Shown here: positions 3,531-5,653 of the stretch, one piece after another
How positions within the stretch are numbered: position 1 is the first letter of the stretch
Layout: every line of letters starts with the position of its first letter
Source: an uncultured Verrucomicrobiota bacterium
GTDB lineage: Bacteria; Verrucomicrobiota; Kiritimatiellia; RFP12; UBA3636
Direction: 5' to 3'
NCBI GenBank assembly: GCA_946534745.1
Contig: CAMNDA010000191.1
Location: forward strand, 1 to 5,653
Length of the DNA stretch: 5,653 nucleotides
Notes under the pieces: generated by a model
Databases searched by the model: none
Told to the model about the DNA's origin: nothing
The model's input: the letters and a program-made list of their open reading frames with translations, nothing else
Translations under genes and position numbers: made by a program

Positions 3531-5653
3531 CTAGTAGAGGAAGAGCATCTCGCGGTACTTCGGAAGGGGCCAGGAGGCGTCGTCCACGACGTGCTCGAGG
3601 GCGTCGACCGTCTCGCGCACCTTCGCCATCGCCGCGAGCGTCTTCGCGGCGGAGCCGACGGCGAGCGCCTTCTCCAGCGCGGCGCAGCGCGCGACGAGAT
3701 CGTCGAGCCCGCGCCCCAGCGTCGAGGCCTGCGCGCGCAGGCCCTTCACGCCCTCCTCGAGGCCGTCGGCCACGGCCTTGCCGAGCGTGCCGGCGGCGGC
3801 GGAGTAGGCGTCGGTCGCGACCGGCAGCACCATGCTGCGCGCGATCTCGAGCGCGATGCCGCCCTCGATGCCGACCTTGCGCTCGTACTCCTCGAGCGCG
3901 ACCTCGTGGCGCGAGTCCATCTCGACCTTGGAGAGCACGCCGTACTTCGCGACGAGCGCCTGGTTGGCCGGGTCCAGTAGCGGCGCGATCGCCTCGGGCG
4001 TTGAGCGCAGGTTCGGCAGGCCCCGGCGCGCGGCCTCGGCGGCCCAGTCGGCGGAGTAGCCGTCGCCGTTGAAGATCACGCGCTCGTGCTTGCGGAAGAC
4101 GCGGCGCAGGAGCGCCTGGAGCGTCTCCTGGAAGCGCTCCGGGCCGGCGGCCTCGAACTGCTCGGCGAAGCGGTCGAAGGCGTCCGCCACCATGACGTTG
4201 AGGAACATGTTCGCGGCGGCGCAGGGCTGCGAGGAGCCGGGCTGGCGGAACTCGAACTTGTTGCCGGTGAAGGCGAAGGGCGAGGTGCGGTTGCGGTCCG
4301 CGGTGTCGCGCGGCAGCGGCGGGAGCGTGTCGACGCCGACGCGCAGCGTGCCGGCCTTGCGCGCGGAGCCGGGGGCGCCGTGGGCGAGGCGCGCGACGAT
4401 GTCGCCGAGCTGCTCGCCGAGGAAGACGGAGAGCACGGCCGGCGGCGCCTCGTTGCCGCCGAGGCGGCAGTCGTTGCCGGCGCCGGCGGTGGTGGTGCGC
4501 AGCAGGTCGCCGTGCAGGTCGAGCGCGCGGACGACGGCGCAGAGCGTCGTGAGGAAGATGGAGTTCTGCTCCGGGTCGTCGCCGGGGTCGAGCAGGCGGC
4601 GCGAGCCGTAGGAGATCGACCAGTTGTTGTGCTTGCCGGAGCCGTTCACGCCGGCGAAGGGCTTCTCGTGCAGGAGGCACACGAGGCCGTTGCGCTCGGC
4701 GGCCTGGCGCAGGACCTCCATGACGAGCATGTTGTGGTCGACGGCGAGGTTGAGCTCCTCGAAGACGGCGGCGAGCTCGAACTGCGCAGGCGCGACCTCG
4801 TTGTGGCGCGTCTTGGCGGGGATGCCGAGGCGCCAGAGCTCGCGCTCGACCTCCTCCATGAACTTCAGGACGCGCGGGCGGATCGCGCCGAAGTAGTGGT
4901 CCTCGAGCTGCTGGTGGCGGGGCGGAGCGGCGCCGAAGAGCGTGCGGCCGGTCTGGACGAGGTCGGGGCGCTGGAGGTAGAACTCGCGGTCGACGAGGAA
5001 GTACTCCTGCTCGGCGCCGAGCGTGACTCGCACCGGCTCCTCGGGGAGTCCGAAGCAGCGCATGAGGCGCGTCGTCGCCTTCTTGAGCGCCTGGATGGAG
5101 CGCAGGAGCGGCGTCTTGCGGTCGAGCGCCTCGCCGCCGTAGGAGCAGAACGCGGTGGGGATGCAGAGCGTGGCGCCGTTGGCGTGGCGCTTGATGAACG
5201 CGGGCGAGGTGGGGTCCCACGCGGTGTAGCCGCGCGCCTCGAACGTGGAGCGGATGCCGCCGTTGGGGAACGAGGAGGCGTCGGGCTCGCCGAGAACGAG
5301 GTTCTTGCCGGAGAAGGCGAGGACGGCCTTGCCGCCGGGGGCGGGCTCGAGGAAGGCGTCGTGCTTCTCGGCGGTGCCGCCGTTGAGCGGCATGAACCAG
5401 TGCGTGAAGTGCGTGGCGCCGCGGTCGACGGCCCATTCCTTCATGCCGTGGGCGACGTCGGCCGCGATGGCGGGGTCGAGCGGGACGCCGCGGTCGATGG
5501 TGGCGAGGAGCTTCTCCGCGACGGTCTTCGGGAGGTACTTGCGGATGGCGCGCTCGCCGAAGACGTCGCAGCCGAAGTCGTCGATCGTGGCGCGTTCGGC
5601 GGGGGCGGGCGGTTCGGGCGCGCGCGCGGCGACGGCGTGGAGCGCGTGGGTGC
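3531..5653 (-). CDS. glnN: Type III glutamine synthetase (GlnN family), lacking only its extreme N-terminus, which lies outside the window
   Basis: The frame reads from the right window edge to a TAG at 3533-3531, 706 complete codons, close to the usual length of about 700-730. It makes glutamine from glutamate, ammonia and ATP in the cytoplasm. In visible-residue numbering, the type III N-terminal block FGCDVFGERAIRKYLPK is at about 26-42 and GATHFTHWF at about 78-86. The active-site segments are GAEQEYF (212-218, metal-binding Glu), the HNEVAPAQFE region (from 283), HEKPFAGVNGSGKHNNWS (328-345) and FEFRQPGSS (466-474). The C-terminus WPLPKYREMLFLY is typical of the type. The Met at 5444-5442 is internal, because conserved sequence continues 69 codons upstream of it. 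No ATG, GTG or TTG codon occurs in frame between that Met and the window edge, so the start is outside. Type III enzymes are known from Bacteroides, cyanobacteria and PVC bacteria. Any nitrogen-responsive promoter would be outside the window. The GH3 gene follows after 48 bp. Confidence 0.96.
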   Translation of the reverse strand, partial: THALHAVAARAPEPPAPAERATIDDFGCDVFGERAIRKYLPKTVAEKLLATIDRGVPLDPAIAADVAHGMKEWAVDRGATHFTHWFMPLNGGTAEKHDAFLEPAPGGKAVLAFSGKNLVLGEPDASSFPNGGIRSTFEARGYTAWDPTSPAFIKRHANGATLCIPTAFCSYGGEALDRKTPLLRSIQALKKATTRLMRCFGLPEEPVRVTLGAEQEYFLVDREFYLQRPDLVQTGRTLFGAAPPRHQQLEDHYFGAIRPRVLKFMEEVERELWRLGIPAKTRHNEVAPAQFELAAVFEELNLAVDHNMLVMEVLRQAAERNGLVCLLHEKPFAGVNGSGKHNNWSISYGSRRLLDPGDDPEQNSIFLTTLCAVVRALDLHGDLLRTTTAGAGNDCRLGGNEAPPAVLSVFLGEQLGDIVARLAHGAPGSARKAGTLRVGVDTLPPLPRDTADRNRTSPFAFTGNKFEFRQPGSSQPCAAANMFLNVMVADAFDRFAEQFEAAGPERFQETLQALLRRVFRKHERVIFNGDGYSADWAAEAARRGLPNLRSTPEAIAPLLDPANQALVAKYGVLSKVEMDSRHEVALEEYERKVGIEGGIALEIARSMVLPVATDAYSAAAGTLGKAVADGLEEGVKGLRAQASTLGRGLDDLVARCAALEKALAVGSAAKTLAAMAKVRETVDALEHVVDDASWPLPKYREMLFLY

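Noticed and set aside
4454..4469. 7-bp inverted repeat TGCCGCC-GA-GGCGGCA within glnN
   Set aside because: It lies over a conserved coding segment and is short enough to be expected by chance in sequence this rich in GC.
793..5436. A 1547-codon open frame on the - strand spanning three genes
   Set aside because: It is out of frame with the well-supported GH3 and GlnN proteins, is arginine/alanine/proline-rich low-complexity sequence, and is explained by the scarcity of stop codons in very GC-rich DNA.
5442..5444. ATG as the start of glnN
   Set aside because: The frame continues upstream with 69 codons of recognisable type III glutamine synthetase N-terminal sequence, so this Met is internal.

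Overview
The window is a gene-dense, very GC-rich (well over two thirds G+C by eye) bacterial chromosomal segment with no RNA genes, integrase, transposase or CRISPR array. It holds two genes on the + strand and two on the - strand that meet tail to tail. The type III glutamine synthetase, a GH3 beta-glucosidase without a signal peptide, a UbiA-family phosphoribosyl/prenyl transferase and a dispersed short heptanucleotide repeat together suggest an environmental or gut bacterium of the PVC/Verrucomicrobiota-Kiritimatiellota type. That placement is a low-confidence inference; no phylogenetic marker is present.

Layout. Positions 1-346 (+) hold the 3' end of a gene whose product resembles, weakly, the C-terminus of Rho-like hexameric RecA-fold ATPases and ends in a seven-proline run and an acidic tail. 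Its stop shares one base with the start of the next gene (346-1242, +), a multi-pass membrane protein of the UbiA superfamily closest to decaprenyl-phosphate phosphoribosyltransferase. That gene ends in a CTAG tetranucleotide that also supplies the stop of the opposing gene (1239-3482, -), a 747-residue GH3 beta-glucosidase-like glycosidase. Upstream of it on the - strand, after a 48-bp gap, lies glnN (3531 to beyond 5653, -), a type III glutamine synthetase complete except for its first residues.

The distinctive element is a heptanucleotide tandem repeat, GTGACGA on the + strand (TCGTCAC on the coding strand of the - genes), present twice in the same orientation. One array of five units fills most of the glnN-GH3 gap and runs up to the GTG start of the GH3 gene, which has no Shine-Dalgarno sequence. 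A second array of seven units sits in frame inside the GH3 gene, in the linker between its two catalytic domains. It is directly followed (in the coding direction) by a perfect 10-bp GC hairpin, and together they look like an insertion of about 30 codons. The heptamer has no stop codon in any frame on the coding strand, so it can be tolerated inside genes. Its period is not a multiple of three, so unit gain or loss would shift the frame of the glycosidase. Whether it is an active switch, a passive microsatellite or a family of dispersed elements cannot be decided from this window.

Functionally, glnN (ammonia assimilation) and the GH3 enzyme (intracellular hydrolysis of imported oligosaccharides) could be co-transcribed but have no obvious shared pathway. 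The + strand pair is translationally coupled.
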